Assembly (NCBI RefSeq): GCF_900090045.1
Contig: NC_041782.1
Coordinates: 186,001-250,000 of the forward strand
DNA length: 64,000 nt
Reading direction: 5' to 3'
Origin: Plasmodium malariae
Taxonomy: Eukaryota > Apicomplexa > Aconoidasida > Haemosporida > Plasmodiidae
This document shows positions 23,637 to 37,028 of this stretch, piece after piece (position 1 is the stretch's first letter; every line of letters begins with the position of its first letter). The notes beneath the pieces are model-generated. The model was not told the origin of the DNA. It did not search any database and worked only from the letters and a program-made list of their open reading frames with translations. A program made the position numbers and the translations under genes.

Positions 23637-26174
23637 ATGAATAATTGTTTTCCCACTGTAATATTGAATGTTTTATAATATTGTTTATATTATTCATATA
23701 TAATTTATAATAAAATAAGTAATGATATGATTAATTTAAAAATTAGGGCTTATATAATTTTTAATAATATTTTTTTTATAGAATACTAGCATTTATGGCA
23801 CTGAGGCATGGTTGTTCCGTATCGATATAAAATTTAAAAATATTCAAAATCATATAATAGAAAAAACGACTTTCCTCAAAAATGAAAACAATAAATTAAA
23901 TTTCAGAAAAACTTGCAGAGATCTGGCTGATTATTTAATTAATGAAAAGAAAGATCCACCACCTTATAAAACACAGAGTAAATGGGAATTTGCACTAAAG
24001 TACTGGTTACAACAGTACTACAAAGGACTGAACAAATATGGAGGATGTTTTATGATTTTAAATGAAGAAGATAAAAAAGTTTTAGATTTAATATATGAAG
24101 CAGAAGATTTCTGTTCTGAAAAAAAGGGAAAAAAACCAAATTGCATTAATACTGACGAACGTAATAACAAGAAATGTGATAGTTCATGTTTAAGTAAAAT
24201 TCAGGCTTACAATGCATGGGTTAATAATAGAAAGATGTATTTTAAGAAAAACGAAGATCTAATTAATAGAAAATGCAAAAGTATAAATTCATTATTACCA
24301 TTTCCAAAACGATCTTGCGACGTTCTTAATGATAAAACACTTGAAGCACTTCCTGAATGCGAGCTCTCGGACCCTTCTATAGATCATACAACTGTACAAC
24401 AAAATAAAGAGCAACATCCAGATGTATCTCATGATTTAACTATACGTCAAGATCAAGATTCATTAAAATCTTCTTTGCAAACACAAAATTTAAGTACACA
24501 ACAATCTGAATCTGCACCAGATCATCAAGCAGAAGATAAAAAATCATTATCTGGAACACCAAATATGAAAAATCAAGCTGATGTTGCAGAATCACTACAA
24601 ACCGAAACTTCAAGTATTCCTAAAAATTCCGACATTTTATCTTCAGAAACATCGACAGAATCATTATCAGCTGCTTCAGATACTGAAACCGTAATGTTAC
24701 CCCATGGTCAAGGAATTATTCCATTATTTCCTGAAACATTAGAACCTGTCTCTAGCACCTTTATTTCCCCTGCACTTAATAAAACACCAGGTATCACTAA
24801 TATTCCCTATTATTTTAATTTTTTTAATAATTACATTAAATAATATATATATATTTAAGAACATACTATAGGTCAAGAAGAAAATGCTCGTAGCACAAGC
24901 ATATCATCTATCCTAATAAGCTTTATGATTATTATTGTATTTACCTTTTTTATTAAAGTCAGATAAAACATAAGTATTAAAAAAGATGCAACCATTCAAT
25001 TATGGCCGTAATTTATTTTAAATATCTTCAATTTTTTTCTTTTTTGTAGTGCGCTTTAATAGGATTATTAAAAAAAAAAAAAAGCATAAAAAGAAGACAA
25101 GTAAAATTACTTCGAGTACTAATACCTTCACATTCTAACAGAAAAAAAAATTTTTTAACGCATGATCATCCAGAAAATACAATATATGATGAGAAACAAA
25201 TTATAAAAAAATTAAAAATACATGAACATGATATGATAAAAAATATAAAGTCGTCAAAGCAAAAAAAGGATAGATTTAAAACCATTATAGAAGTACATAT
25301 GGAAGTACTCGAAGAATTCAAAAATGAAGAATGGGAACACAAAAAAGGAGAATTTTTAGAGTTATGCCTAGAAGTGTTTGCAGAAGAGGAATATAGAACA
25401 TATCCTAATTTGAGTAATGGAGAACTGATAATGGCAAATACTAGAAGTATTAATGACATTGAAAAACAAAAAATTTTATGTAATAAATGGATAAAAGAAC
25501 ATCGAAATATTTCTGAAAAATTAAAAAAAACAGTATGGTTTAATTATTTGAAAAATGAATGGAAAAAAGAAAAAGCTTCCATAAAAGAAACTGAAGAATT
25601 AAAAATGAATTTTTCAATTGAAATTCAAAAAATTTCATTTTCAGAAAAAGAAAAGAATTTATGGAGAGAGTGGATATCAAAAAATCGTATGATTATAGAT
25701 CGATACATGGAACAGGAATGGGATGAAGTATTGACACAAGAATTGCTCAATATGATAGATGAGTGTGTAAATGAAGAATTTAAAAATAATATTTCACTTC
25801 TAAATACAAAAGAGTTACAGCAGAAGGTAAGTTATGAAGAATTATATAAATATATAAAAAAAAAATTACTAGCAAAATTTTGTATACTAGTATTCATGAT
25901 GGTATTGGAAGAATGCAAAAAAGAAGATTTTATAGAAAATGAGGGATTACATTTGGATAGTTACATAAATGACTGCACAACAGAAGTAAACTTAGGGAGG
26001 AAATCAGATGTTACAAAAGAAATAATTGAATTTAATGGCAATGTTTTAGAAAATACAGAAAATACAAAAATTCCTGCTTATACAGGGGAGGAAGGTCTTA
26101 GACAGGAAATAGAAGAATGGATAAAAGAAGATGATACAGGGGCGAATTTCATATATAATAACAGTGTAGAATAA
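23637..26174 (+). CDS. STP1: STP1 surface protein, four exons, intact
   Basis: Exon 1 is 23637-23657 (MNNCFPT), exon 2 23782-24790, exon 3 24872-24957, and exon 4 25050-26174. All introns are GT-AG and phases match, giving about 746 residues. Exon 2 encodes the extracellular part. It is Cys-rich at first (TCRDLADYLI, PPPYKTQSKWEFALKYWLQQ, YGGCF, DFCSEKKGKKPNC, KKCDSSC, KRSCDVL, PEC), then a Ser/Gln/Thr-rich low-complexity stalk. Exon 3 (86 nt) carries the membrane span ISSILISFMIIIVFTFFIK. Exon 4 is the long charged cytoplasmic domain with repeated tryptophans (EEWEHKKGEF, KTVWFNYLKNEW, NLWREWISKNRMIIDRYMEQ, EWDEVL), the part STP1 shares with SURFINs. The tiny exon 1 is inferred from the open acceptor TTTTATAG at 23774-23781 and is the weakest part. 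The likely role is a variant surface or exported antigen of infected red cells. Confidence 0.85.
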
Positions 26175-29150
26175 TCCTATTAAATTGTAGCAAAATACAA
26201 TCTATAAATTCATAATACACACCAAAAATATATTAGAACGATATTTATATATAATCGGATGGTGCTTATAAAACATATTTCATACACATTAGGAAATCTA
26301 AAGGGATCATTAATAAAAGTTTATTAATTAATGAATAACATAAAAAAGAAAATTAGATGTGAAATGTAAAATTTTTAATACAGATATCTTAAAAATATTC
26401 ATATTATATATACTTATTTTAATTTATGTAATAATAACTATTATAAAGTTATATTAATACCTAACACAATATATGTATTAAAATGCTAATAAAGATATCT
26501 CTATATAAATTAATAGTAATATTTTCCAAAAATATTGAGGGAAAAATTAATATTTTCAAAAATAAAAAAAAGCAAAAATAATAATTTTTAAATATTTTTA
26601 TGAAATCAAAAAAATAAAAGCTAAATATGAATATATATGTAAATTAAAAAGTACTAAATTCATAAGCTTCAACATTTTTTTAAAACAAAAAGGAAATGAA
26701 AAAAAATATAATTATTTTGTAGAAATTTTAAAAAACATTATATATCTTTTATATTTGCCCTTTCATTTAAACCTAAGACTTCATTAATATTATGTTATGT
26801 TAATAAAAAATATTGACTTACTTTTCATTTACGCTTTAATGATAATTTATATATTTTGACTTTCATCTTTTTTTTTTTGATTTTTGTAATTACACAATAA
26901 TTTTTTTAATTTTTCTTCTTAGTTAATAAGATTATTGAATATATTTTTTTTTATATTATTTTTCTATTATAACTGTATATATATATTTAAATTTATAATA
27001 TAAATTAATATTAGTCTCTTAGTGCGAAAGTATAAGACACATTTTGATATATTATAATTTTTGGTTGTTACCATATACCATAAAAATACGTATATTATAA
27101 ATTTCTATTTAATTCTTTCTATTAAGCAAATAATATTACAACCCCATTTTGTTTATTGTTTCGATAAACTAATTAATTCAGGAATAATGTTAATAAATAA
27201 AATAAAAAAAAATATATTCTTCTTATTTATTATAATTATCACGAGAGGATAATAAAATCATAGACAAAATGTATATATTCATTTTTCTTAATATTATATC
27301 CTTATAATATATAAAAAAGGTATATTATTATATATTAATAGTATTTTATTTAGAAAATAATTTTCTTTAAATAATATAAACATAATCCAAGTTTCACGGA
27401 TCGTGAATAGAATCATTTGAATTTAGATATTATGACAATATATTACCATTAAAAAAACAGATGTGCTTTTATAGTATAGCATCATAACGTACAAAAGAAA
27501 CTTTTCAATAAGTACTTTTATGCTTTACCACATAAGATAATGAGTTTATACATATTTAATCAATATAAAGCATACATTGTAAGCACAATATATATTAGCG
27601 TTCTCTTTTATATTTTTTAAATGAATTTCCAATACATTTTTTAGTTTACCTATAATCTCTTAAAACTATTGCGAGTATATTAAATATATATTAAAAACTA
27701 ATAATTGTAAAACAATATTATCATACATAAACCTATAAAAACAATTATAAATTGATGCAAATGTCATTATATTAATGCTTAAATATATTCCAAAATATAT
27801 TTTGTATTTTTTCAAAATGTCTATTTTATTTAAAGAAACATATTTTAAAATTAAAGAAAGACACAATAATATTATAAATAAAAAAATTTTATAAAATGCA
27901 AAAATAATTATATTATTTATATTAATAATAGTACTGTAATAATAGAAGAATCATCGAATATCCATAGCAGAATAATTTTTAAAAAGTACATATTTTAACA
28001 ATTATATTAACTTCTGAATTATTCGTGAAGACAATTCAATGAATAAATATACTAATAAGAAAAAATAACTTTTCTTTTTTTTTTTTCATAATTTCAAATA
28101 AGACAATTTTTGTTAAATTTAATGGAATATAGAGAGGATACATTTTTTTATAATATAAAAAAGTAATTTCAATATTTTTCACCTTTACTACTATATTTTT
28201 CTGTTCTTGAAAATTATTATTGTGTTGATATACAAAAACGAATTATTAATGAATATATATTCTAAGAATTGTTTCGTGGGAAATGATAATTATTAATGTT
28301 TTTTTGTTTTTTTATTAACCCGAATTTCATTTCATTTTAATCAAAATAATATAACTGTTACAATTTATTTGTCAAGTATGATAAAACATAACTATATTAC
28401 CTTAAGATATTTTTAGTATTAATAAATTGTATTTATAAGAATAATATTATGAGCTATTCTACATTAAATATAAGAACATGAATTAAGAATTATCATGAAT
28501 TCTTAATAAACCTCTGCCAATATTTACTTTATCACTTCCAATATAATATATTACTCTAAATATAATAATATATTAATTATATGGCACAGAAAACGTAAAA
28601 GGGATATAATTTCAACATATTATATATTGGTATTTATATAAATTTAAATTATTAATATATTCTTTAAATATTAAAAAAAATAATAGAAATACATAGTACA
28701 TTTATTAATATATGTATATTATTATATAAGATATATTTAAGTAAAAAATGTCAAAATTCTATTATTGTTACAACTAGTCACAATAATAAAATAAAAAATA
28801 ACTATAACTTTTCATTTAATTATAATTGATTAGAATATATATATTAGTAAACAAATATAAGTAATCCATTCTAAAAAATAATATTATTTCATTATATATT
28901 TATAATTCTCCACTTCTACCAATAAAAAAATAAAAAAGAAGTTTGTTAAAAAGTCTTAAGTAATAAATATATTATATAATATATTTATAATAAAACTTAT
29001 TTCATATAATAAGAGTTATGACTTTTTTTTTGAGTAAAATATACGTAATATAGCATAATACATTCACTTCTTTTGATTATATACAAAAATAAACATTTTT
29101 ATTTTCAACATAATAACAACAAAGTAACTTACTCATCACGTCTACCTTTA

Positions 29151-29170
29151 GTTATTTTAGAATTGAACAA
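29151..29170 (-). other. Distal downstream block D of the 29581-30454 gene
   Basis: GTTATTTTAGAATTGAACAA, about 415 bp past the stop codon; the most diverged of the five D blocks. Confidence 0.35.
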
Positions 29171-29379
29171 GGTAAAAATAGAACATAGGTATTTTTCATT
29201 TAAAATATAAATTGTAATATAGAATAATTTAAATTACATTAATTTTTATATTATATATTAATTTTGATTCAATACATACATATTTAATAACAATTAACTT
29301 TAAACACTCAACTATATATATTAAGCAATAATATTTATCTATTTTGAAACAACAATTTATAGTACAAAATGAAAATCAT

Positions 29380-29410
29380 TAAAACATTTAAATCTACAAA
29401 AAAGATAAAA
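29380..29410 (-). terminator. Downstream block T1 of the 29581-30454 gene
   Basis: AAATCATTAAAACATTTAAA then TCTACAAAAAAG, ending 171 bp past the stop codon. Confidence 0.45.
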
Positions 29411-29580
29411 ACTTAATTTATTTATCTTCGTACAAAAATTATACCTTATACACATGTGTATTTATAAAATTATATATATAATAAATAATACTATAAAGTA
29501 TATAACAGTATAGATATTACATATAATACATTCTACTAATAATTAACTTATGTGAAAGTTGAAATTACTTATTGTTCATT

Positions 29581-30454
29581 TTACTCCATCAACAACGTAA
29601 TTTTTTGATATTTTTCATTATTTCTTAAGATCTTATAAATAGCTATTATAATCAAGACTGCTAACATAATGAACGTTACAGCAAATAATAATATATAAGC
29701 ATTTTCATTACTACCTAAACCTAACGTACTTTGAAGAAAAGATAAAATATAATTATCTATGCCACCACTATTGGAAAGCCTAAATGCCTTGGATACCGGT
29801 AATCCTATTCCCAATAGAAAAAAAACAATAATTATGGAAATTCCAAATTTATAACTTCTAAATTTTATTTTTTTTAAAGATATATCACCAATTCTCTTCT
29901 TTTTTTCAAAAAAAGTATCAAAATCTTTTTTTTTTACCCATTTCTTTTGAAAATGGAAATGTTTTCCATCAAACATTCCATTGTTATAATCTATAACTTC
30001 TGTGTAATATTGTGCTTTATTTAATAAACATTTAAGTGATTGATTATTTTGTCTATTAGTTCCTACCTCATTATTAGATGTGATTTTTTGTCTAATGACT
30101 TCATTATTGGGAAGCTTTCCTTTTAACCATAGATTATTTGAATCCTTATCCTCTTTATATTTTGATAGTAATCTATAATTTCTTGTATCTAATTTTTTAC
30201 TAAAGTTATAGTTTTTATCGATATATTTGTTAAACGTACTCTAAAATAAATAAATATAAATATTTGTTGCTTATACGATAAATAATTTTTACTACAAATA
30301 ATTATTAATAAAAATAAAACATGAAAAATATAAATAGTGCAAATATCTTTAAATTATATTATCATACCTGCTCACTGTAAAAATCGTATATCCATGTTAA
30401 AAGTATAAATGTAGAAATCTTTATAAAAAGGAACAACATAATTTTTTGATTCAT
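29581..30454 (-). CDS. fam-m-like two-membrane-span exported protein, intact
   Basis: Exon 1 is 30368-30454 (29 residues, MNQKIMLFLFIKISTFILLT then WIYDFYSEQ). The intron is 30241-30367 (127 bp, GTATGA...TTTTAG) and exon 2 is 29581-30240. The product is 248 residues. Exon 2 begins STFNKYIDKNYNFSKKL, with PEXEL-like RLLSK at residues 52-56. It continues ALNKAQYYTEVIDYNN-type sequence (here LLNKAQYYTEVIDYNNG) and FDGKHFHFQKKWVKKKDFDT, the mark of the FDGKHFHF type. Two spans follow: near FGISIIIVFFLLGIGLPV, and AYILLFAVTFIMLAVLIIIA just before the conserved tail YKILRNNEKYQKITLLME. The first in-frame ATG of exon 2 is internal (29976), so the signal exon is needed for the true start. Function unknown; export to the host cell inferred. 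Confidence 0.9.
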
Positions 30455-30857
30455 TATATAGATATTTAATATTTAAATGTATTCTAAAAGAAGCACATTG
30501 ATAATTATGAAACATGTATCTAATACCAAAAGATTCTATATTTATGTAAATATTTATATTTGTTATTCTTTCATAAATACATTACAAACTATATATAGCT
30601 ATAATTGATTTTATCACGTATACAACGTAAAATGACTTTAAAAACAAATTATATTATTTTTATCTTAATATTATTTAAATAAAAAAATAAATTTCATTAA
30701 AACAAAACGATATAAATTTATTCACAAATGCTTAAAATATATAATTTACTTATTGTAGAGTACTAACTAAATAATAATTTTATTAATAAATTTAAGAATA
30801 AACTAAGAAATAAATATGTTATGCCTTCTTTTATCAAATATCGAGTTTATCCACTAT

Positions 30858-30896
30858 TCAGAATGTAGAGAAAATATATATAATATATCCCTCTGA
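30858..30896 (-). promoter_or_regulatory. Upstream block P1 of the 29581-30454 gene
   Basis: Starts 404 bp upstream of the ATG. TTCAGAATGTAGAGAAAATA, then TATATAATATATCCCTCTG. Confidence 0.5.
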
Positions 30897-31003
30897 ATAC
30901 TAATATAATTATTGCAAATTTAAAGGATGTAATCCTATGAATTATTTTAATTTTGTAAACATTAATTTTTAGAAAAAAATGTTTTTTTAAATAAAATATT
31001 ATA

Positions 31004-31007
<4 letters not shown>

Positions 31008-31039
<32 letters not shown>
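31008..31039. repeat. (AAT)n trinucleotide repeat
   Basis: About ten uninterrupted AAT units in the upstream spacer of the fam-m-like gene. No coding context. Confidence 0.85.
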
Positions 31040-31041
<2 letters not shown>

Positions 31042-31331
31042 TTAAATGAAAGAAACCATATATCGTATTACCTTGATTATAACATATGCATTAGTTCCAT
31101 TTTAAGTTTAATATTCTACTGGATATAAGGTTTTTAAAATGAAGAACATATTATGTACTGCCTAATATTTTAAAAAATACGTACTTTAAAAGCAAGTACG
31201 AACTAATTTTTTATTTTTGTACCATAATTTTATAAAATTACAATATTTAATTAAGATTAATATGTATACTTATTCCTAAATTAAAAAAATTTATGTTAAT
31301 CTACTTAATTTTATAATTTAGTTTTAATTAA

Positions 31332-31379
31332 AAATATAATTAGACGAAATAGTAATACAGTAAAAAAAAAAAAAAAAAA
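31332..31379 (-). promoter_or_regulatory. Upstream block P2 of the 29581-30454 gene with 18-base A run
   Basis: About 878 bp upstream of the ATG. ATATAATTAGACGAAATAGT then AATACAGT and 18 consecutive A on the plus strand. Confidence 0.45.
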
Positions 31380-33529
31380 TTCTTAAATATAAAATTGTTA
31401 CAACAATGTTATTTGCATAAACATTAGTTTAATGATACTTATATTGAGATAAATTTATAAATATATGTAATTTATATAATTTATAATATTTACATGACAA
31501 ATAGGAATGAATAACATTGTGTATTACTTAAATGTATAAATTAGTAGTTTTTATATTATTATTTTTTTAGGGATAGTACTATTTTTTTTTTATTCCTTTG
31601 GAAATACATAAAGTCATGAACAAATTTTAAATGTTTAGTATAATAAATTGACATATGTGTATGAACAATATATACTGCACTAAAAATATATTTAGAAGTA
31701 AAATTATATTATAACTAAATATTTATATTCCTTATGAATTGTAACCTGAACAATGATAATTACGAAAACCTGGCAAAAGCGGAGAATTATTTTAATCACC
31801 TGAAATACATCATTTTGTTATTGTTCTCTTCAATAAATATTATTTATCCAAGTAAATAATTAAATAATAAAAAAAATTGAAAACATTACAAATAATATTA
31901 GTATAGTATTTTTATAGTTTTTCATTATTTATACACTTGTCACGACATTTATTAAAACTCCTGTTTATGTACCAACATCTACTACAATGATTTCTCGTTT
32001 AATGTTTATTCTTATAGCTAATACTTTTATATTAAATATAAGGCACCAAAGTTTTAAAATGTAAAATAATACATATATATAATATAAAATTAATTAGTAA
32101 AAACTAGAACGCTTCAACATATACACTCTCATAACAATCAATTATAAATAGTTATTTTCTGTTTTAATTAAATTTATGATTTAAAAATATATTTTTAACC
32201 TTTTTCTTTAAATATTCCAATTTTTCCTAAATTAAGAAATAGTAAAGAAATATATAAATTTTCTTAAAAAATATTTATTTTTTTACTTCCTTAATATGTA
32301 TAACATAGGTGAATTATTATCTTATATATATATTCTTATTAACGTCGTAACATTATTACATTTATCTATAGATACAGAATTATTTTCTGCAAACCTATAT
32401 TATAAATATGTTATTTATACTAATATATTGTATTTTTACTTGATAATGTTTTCTATTATATAGGAATTTAGAATAATTCAATTTATTTCCTTCATTGTTA
32501 TAGTATAAAATTAATTAGCATACTTTTACATTTATAACGGAAATTTTACTGTATTTTTTTATATTTTAACACTTATAAATTCCTCCATACACTTAATATT
32601 AAATTATTACACAAAAAATTTATACAAAAAAATGCAGAAATATTTTTAATAGATATAATTGAAACCCAAGTCATCAAAAAGAACAAAGTAATATATTTAT
32701 GAATTGTTTATAGATATATAATTTTTTTTTTTAATTTCATTTCATTTAAAAAAGAAATATTATTAATATAAATTAATTAGCAATTTTCAATATAAACTAC
32801 ATACATTTTTATACATCTTCAAAATAATATTAACTATTTACATAACATATTAATATAAATATAAAATTGGGAAGTACACAAAATAAAAATAATTTCATGT
32901 TACTATATAAATGTAGATAAATTATATTTTTTTTTTATTACCTTTAAAGATAATTTATATTTTTACTTATATTAAAATATACTTAATATTTTACCATTAT
33001 GAAAGAAGCAGTATTTATACATATTATACATTAAGAATTCATTACCTTTAACGCATTAATTTAATTTTTTAATAATATAAAAAATTAAAAATATATATAG
33101 TATATTTATTTATATGTATTCTATATAGCGTATATATAATTAATTTTTCCCATACTGAATTAACACCACAGTTCAAAAAAATACTAAAATTATAAAACAG
33201 AGTAACTATCCATTTAATTGTAAATATTTAGAATTGTTAAAATATTGAACTATTATAAGTACCCTAAATTTAATAAATATATTTTATTATATATTTTTAT
33301 TTTATTTTTTATATCATGCAAAAAAAAATTATAAATACTTTCAAAAGCGCTTTACAATAAAATTGCTTTATAATATATATCTCAAAAAACGTATTTTATA
33401 TAATAATTTTTATGTTTGCTTTTATGAAATATATATATTTATTTGTTCCATGTCACTTAAAATAGAACAAGATACATATATTTTTAATTTAATTCTTATC
33501 AAACGTTTTCCAAAATAAGTAAACAAATA

Positions 33530-33546
33530 TTCATTTTAGACTAGTA
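33530..33546 (-). other. Distal downstream block D of the 33956-34934 gene
   Basis: TTCATTTTAGACTAGTA, about 410 bp past the stop codon. Confidence 0.45.
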
Positions 33547-33746
33547 AAAGATAGAATAATATGAAGAATTATTATTTATAGTTAAAATATAAATTTACAC
33601 AAAACATATAACATAATAAATAAATTGTCCTAATATTAATTAATTACAACAAAGAAGCACATATTTTCCATAGGAATATATGGAAATACACAAGCGTATA
33701 CCTTAAGTCAAAAATAATCATTTAAGATTAAGCAATAAATACAAAT

Positions 33747-33790
33747 TGAAAAACATTAAAACATTAATATTAACAGAAAAATAAGAGAAA
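33747..33790 (-). terminator. Downstream block T1 of the 33956-34934 gene
   Basis: TGAAAAACATTAAAACATTA then ATATTAACAGAAAAATAAGA, ending about 166 bp past the stop codon. Confidence 0.45.
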
Positions 33791-33955
33791 TTCTTTTTAC
33801 TAATGTGTATTAATGAGACCATTTACATGTACAACCTTTTATAAGATATATGCAATTGTGAACATACATATCACATGTGCCATTCAAGATAATGTACATA
33901 TTAGCTCATATTGAAGTTTTCATTGCAGAAAGAAAAATATTTTTTATAATTCATT

Positions 33956-34934
33956 TTATCTTTTCGCAAACTTAATTTTTTCATATTTTTTAACCTTCTT
34001 ATGGTAATAAACAACCCTTAAAATAAGTATGATACCTAATATAATAAAAGGCACAAAATATATAAAAAATCCACAAAAACTCCCTGCAACAATATTTCCA
34101 TATATAATGATCTTATTACCTGTTTTCGTAAACGCCTTTTGACCTACAAATAACCATCTAAAAGAGGAATGCCACAACTTTAGAGATAAATCTTTCATCC
34201 ATCCTTGTCCTGAGTAATTGTTTATTAATCTGAGCAAACCCTCTAACATCCCGCATTCACAGAAATGATCTAACACGAATGATATTGATAAGACCAATAA
34301 TAGAAATATAGGTAAAGCAAATCGCAATCCGAATTTTTTATATATTATTTTTTTATAAGCATTATCACTTATTGTTCTGTTGTTTTTAAGAAAATCTACA
34401 TAATCAAGTTCTTTGAATATTCTTTTTTCCATATTAGAATATTGTTTAGTTTCAAATATACAAGATTTATTTTTCGTATTTTTTTTATGGCCTCTTACAT
34501 TTATTGGGAAACTTCCATTTGACGGTTTCTTTTCTCTTGAGATCAATTTTTCACTATTAGATATATTTTTTTTATCGTTTACTCTATTTGGAATTTTTTC
34601 CTCTAAACATACAATAATTGAATCCTTATCCTGCTTATATATCGCCATTAAACGATAGTTTCTTGCGTATATTTTTCTTTGATGATTGTAGCACTCAACC
34701 AAATATTTGTTTTGCTTACTCTGAAAAAGCAAAAAAAAATTTATTATTTAATCAAATGAATAAATTCACACTAAGATAAAATCTTGAAAAAAATAAAACT
34801 CGAAAAATATAAATAATATATACATATTTAAATAAAACTATCATAACCATATAAATGTAAAAATGACATATCCAACTTAAAAACGCAAAAGCAGAAATTT
34901 TAATAAATAACAGTGTCTTAATTTTTCGTTCCAT
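33956..34934 (-). CDS. fam-l-like two-membrane-span exported protein, intact
   Basis: Exon 1 is 34848-34934 (MERKIKTLLFIKISAFAFLS then WICHFYIYM). The intron is 34721-34847 (127 bp, donor GTTATG instead of the usual GTATGA) and exon 2 is 33956-34720. The product is 283 residues, the same length as the 9096-10073 product. The PEXEL-like position reads RLMAI at 52-56, departing from RLLAK at two positions. The core contains FETKQYSNMEKRIFKELDYV and FLKNNRTISDNAYKKII. Hydrophobic spans lie at LRFALPIFLLLVLSISFVLD and in the segment GFFIYFVPFIILGIILILRV, with the tail YYHKKVKKYEKIKFAKR. A cysteine-glycine stretch (HFCECGML) follows the first span. Function unknown. Confidence 0.9.
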
Positions 34935-35320
34935 AATGTAAATCGTTAATATGGTAATATACTGATCAAGGATATAATTAAAAATAATATAATATTCCTT
35001 TAATTATACAAAACGCTATTATCATTTATTTAATTAGTTTTTTATTATTTTTTCTTAAAATTAAATTAAAAATATGTAACTATAATTTCTTTTTCTACAG
35101 AGATAGAAAAAAATAATTTCAAACATAAACTCTAAAGATTTTATCACAATAATATTTATAAAAAATAGATTTAATAAAAAAATATAAACTGAGTTCACTA
35201 ATAAATATTCAACATACATAATTTATTTAAAATAGTATATAATTTTTGTATTAATTCTTTTCAAAATAAAATAAAAAAGCAGATATATGATTTCATAATA
35301 TTTTGAATATGGTGAATATA

Positions 35321-35362
35321 TAGAATATATATAGTAGAGAATGTAGATAATACATTGTTCTA
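35321..35362 (-). promoter_or_regulatory. Upstream block P1 of the 33956-34934 gene
   Basis: Starts 387 bp upstream of the ATG. TAGAATATATATAGTAGAGA then ATGTAGATAATACATTGTTC; the TAGAATATA unit is partly reiterated. Confidence 0.5.
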
Positions 35363-35787
35363 ACTCCTAGTAGAAGTATTATCGATTTCAGTGATATTTT
35401 CCTATTAATAGTTCTAAATTTTTTAAAATTATATTCTAGAAAAAATAATTATTTGTAAAAAAATTTTAATTATTATAACAATAAAATAAAGATAATTATA
35501 AAGAAAACTACAGTTTTATAACTTTGAATTATATTTGTAGATTTTAAACTGGTAACTAGATAAACATATGAGTAATATTTTGGTCCTTAATACAAGTAAG
35601 AAATCAAATTTACAGCGAATCACCTCATATGCCGTAAAAGAATAAATTTCGAAGATATATAAAGACTGATTTTTCATACACCCCAAATTATTTTTGGTGG
35701 ATATAGCTCTTAATTGGATAAAAATTAAATTATTATTTGTTAAATGAAACGTTCGTAGTTTTATGTACGTATTTGTTCTTTTTAAGT

Positions 35788-35820
35788 TAATATATTTATT
35801 TAGAAAAAGTATAATAAACA
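35788..35820 (-). promoter_or_regulatory. Upstream block P2 of the 33956-34934 gene
   Basis: About 854 bp upstream of the ATG. TAATATATTTATTTAGAAAA then AGTATAATAAAC; diverged. Confidence 0.35.
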
Positions 35821-37028
35821 AATAATAACATATAATGTATAAATATATCATCTGCACGAACACATAAGTAATCGTATTAAAAGAACGTAGTTTTTTAATT
35901 ATATGAATGGTAAAAATGAATATAATTTTTTGTTATCATTATATTTATAGTATATATTTAAGCAATTTTTATAAAAAAGAATTAAATCTAACAATTACAT
36001 AAGATAAAATATAAATTTTGAAATTTTATTTAAGCTACTAATATAATTATAAAGATTTAAGAATTCTAATATTGCTAATACTCTATTAATAATTCAATTT
36101 TTAAAGGAGAATATCATTATATTTTACTTATAATTTCATATTTGTGCTATAAAATATAAATCTAAAAATCTATCAAAGTATTCTTCAAATAATCTATTAA
36201 AAACTCATGTTTCATAATAATTTTTTTAAAAACTAAAATTGTTATGATTACTTTTAAATAAAAAATATATATAACATCAAAAAAATAAACGCTTTTGTTT
36301 TTATTAAATGGAGAACAACGTAAATATTAGAAGTAATATATAATTAACTTTTAAAAGGAATCATTTATATTATCACATGTAGTCATTGAAAAAAATAATA
36401 ATTGTTAAAAATATAAATTATCTCATTAGATTAGTAAAGTTATACCAATTGTGATTTTATATATTAAATTAAACAATCATTTTTTATTTTAAAAATCTAT
36501 GAGAAACATTTACGAGTATAATATTTGTGTAGAAAGCACATACTTTTTAGTGAATATATAGCAATTCTAATATCACATTTATTTGAATCATGAAGAATAT
36601 ATTATATATATATGTAATATCAAAAAACTAAATTATTTTAAAATAAATTACAATACTAAATAAAATATAGAACATAGTAACTGTTAAAAATATTTAGTAT
36701 ATGATTTTTCCTTTAAAATATCAACATATCTTTGTATAATACATATTCTGCATAAGGAAACATTTTTAATAGAGAACAATATTTTTAAGCATAGCTTCAT
36801 TAAGTATACTGCAAATGTTTCTTAAATAAATGAAAAAATTGTATACGAATACACAATATTAATTATAACTGGATTTTGAGATTATTTTCTTCTATTACTT
36901 TGGCTTATTTTGAGATTTTTATAACTATATAAATAAAAAATAAAATACATAATTAAATAACATACCATAATGAAGTTGCATTTCCCATTTCAGAATTTAA
37001 TAATAGTCTTAGTATTCATTACATATAT

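Larger units (their letters stand above)
26175..29580. other. STP1 3' flank (duplicated at 59829-62400), then fam-m-like 3' flank
   Basis: 26.2-28.1 kb matches the flank of the STP1 pseudogene in order and content. Examples are TACTAAATTCATAAGCTTCA near 26651 against TACTAAATTGATAAATTTCA near 61014, and ACCATAAAAATACGTA near 27079 against ACCATAAAAAATAAGTA near 61436. From about 28.9 kb the sequence becomes the 3' flank of the fam-m-like gene (blocks at 29151-29170 and 29380-29410). No gene. The open frames at 27061-27252 and 27666-27866 lie inside the duplicated flank and are not conserved as frames. Confidence 0.6.
30455..33955. other. 3.5-kb spacer homologous to the spacer at 5597-9095
   Basis: Carries P1 (30858-30896) and P2 (31332-31379) of the left gene and the D (33530-33546) and T1 (33747-33790) blocks of the right gene. 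An AAT trinucleotide repeat lies at about 31008-31039. No gene seen. Confidence 0.6.
34935..37028. other. Upstream flank of the 33956-34934 gene, no gene
   Basis: P1 at 35321-35362 and P2 at 35788-35820. The 115-codon minus-strand open frame at 35516-35863 runs across P2 and is not matched in sister copies, so it is not called. Beyond 36 kb I see nothing. Confidence 0.55.

Noticed and set aside
25166..25459. Minus-strand open frame opposite STP1 exon 4
   Set aside because: Shadow of the STP1 coding strand.
35516..35863. Minus-strand open frame of 115 codons, the longest without a family match
   Set aside because: Falls in the upstream flank of the 33956-34934 gene across the P2 position, is full of AT-rich hydrophobic codons and is not matched in sister upstream regions.
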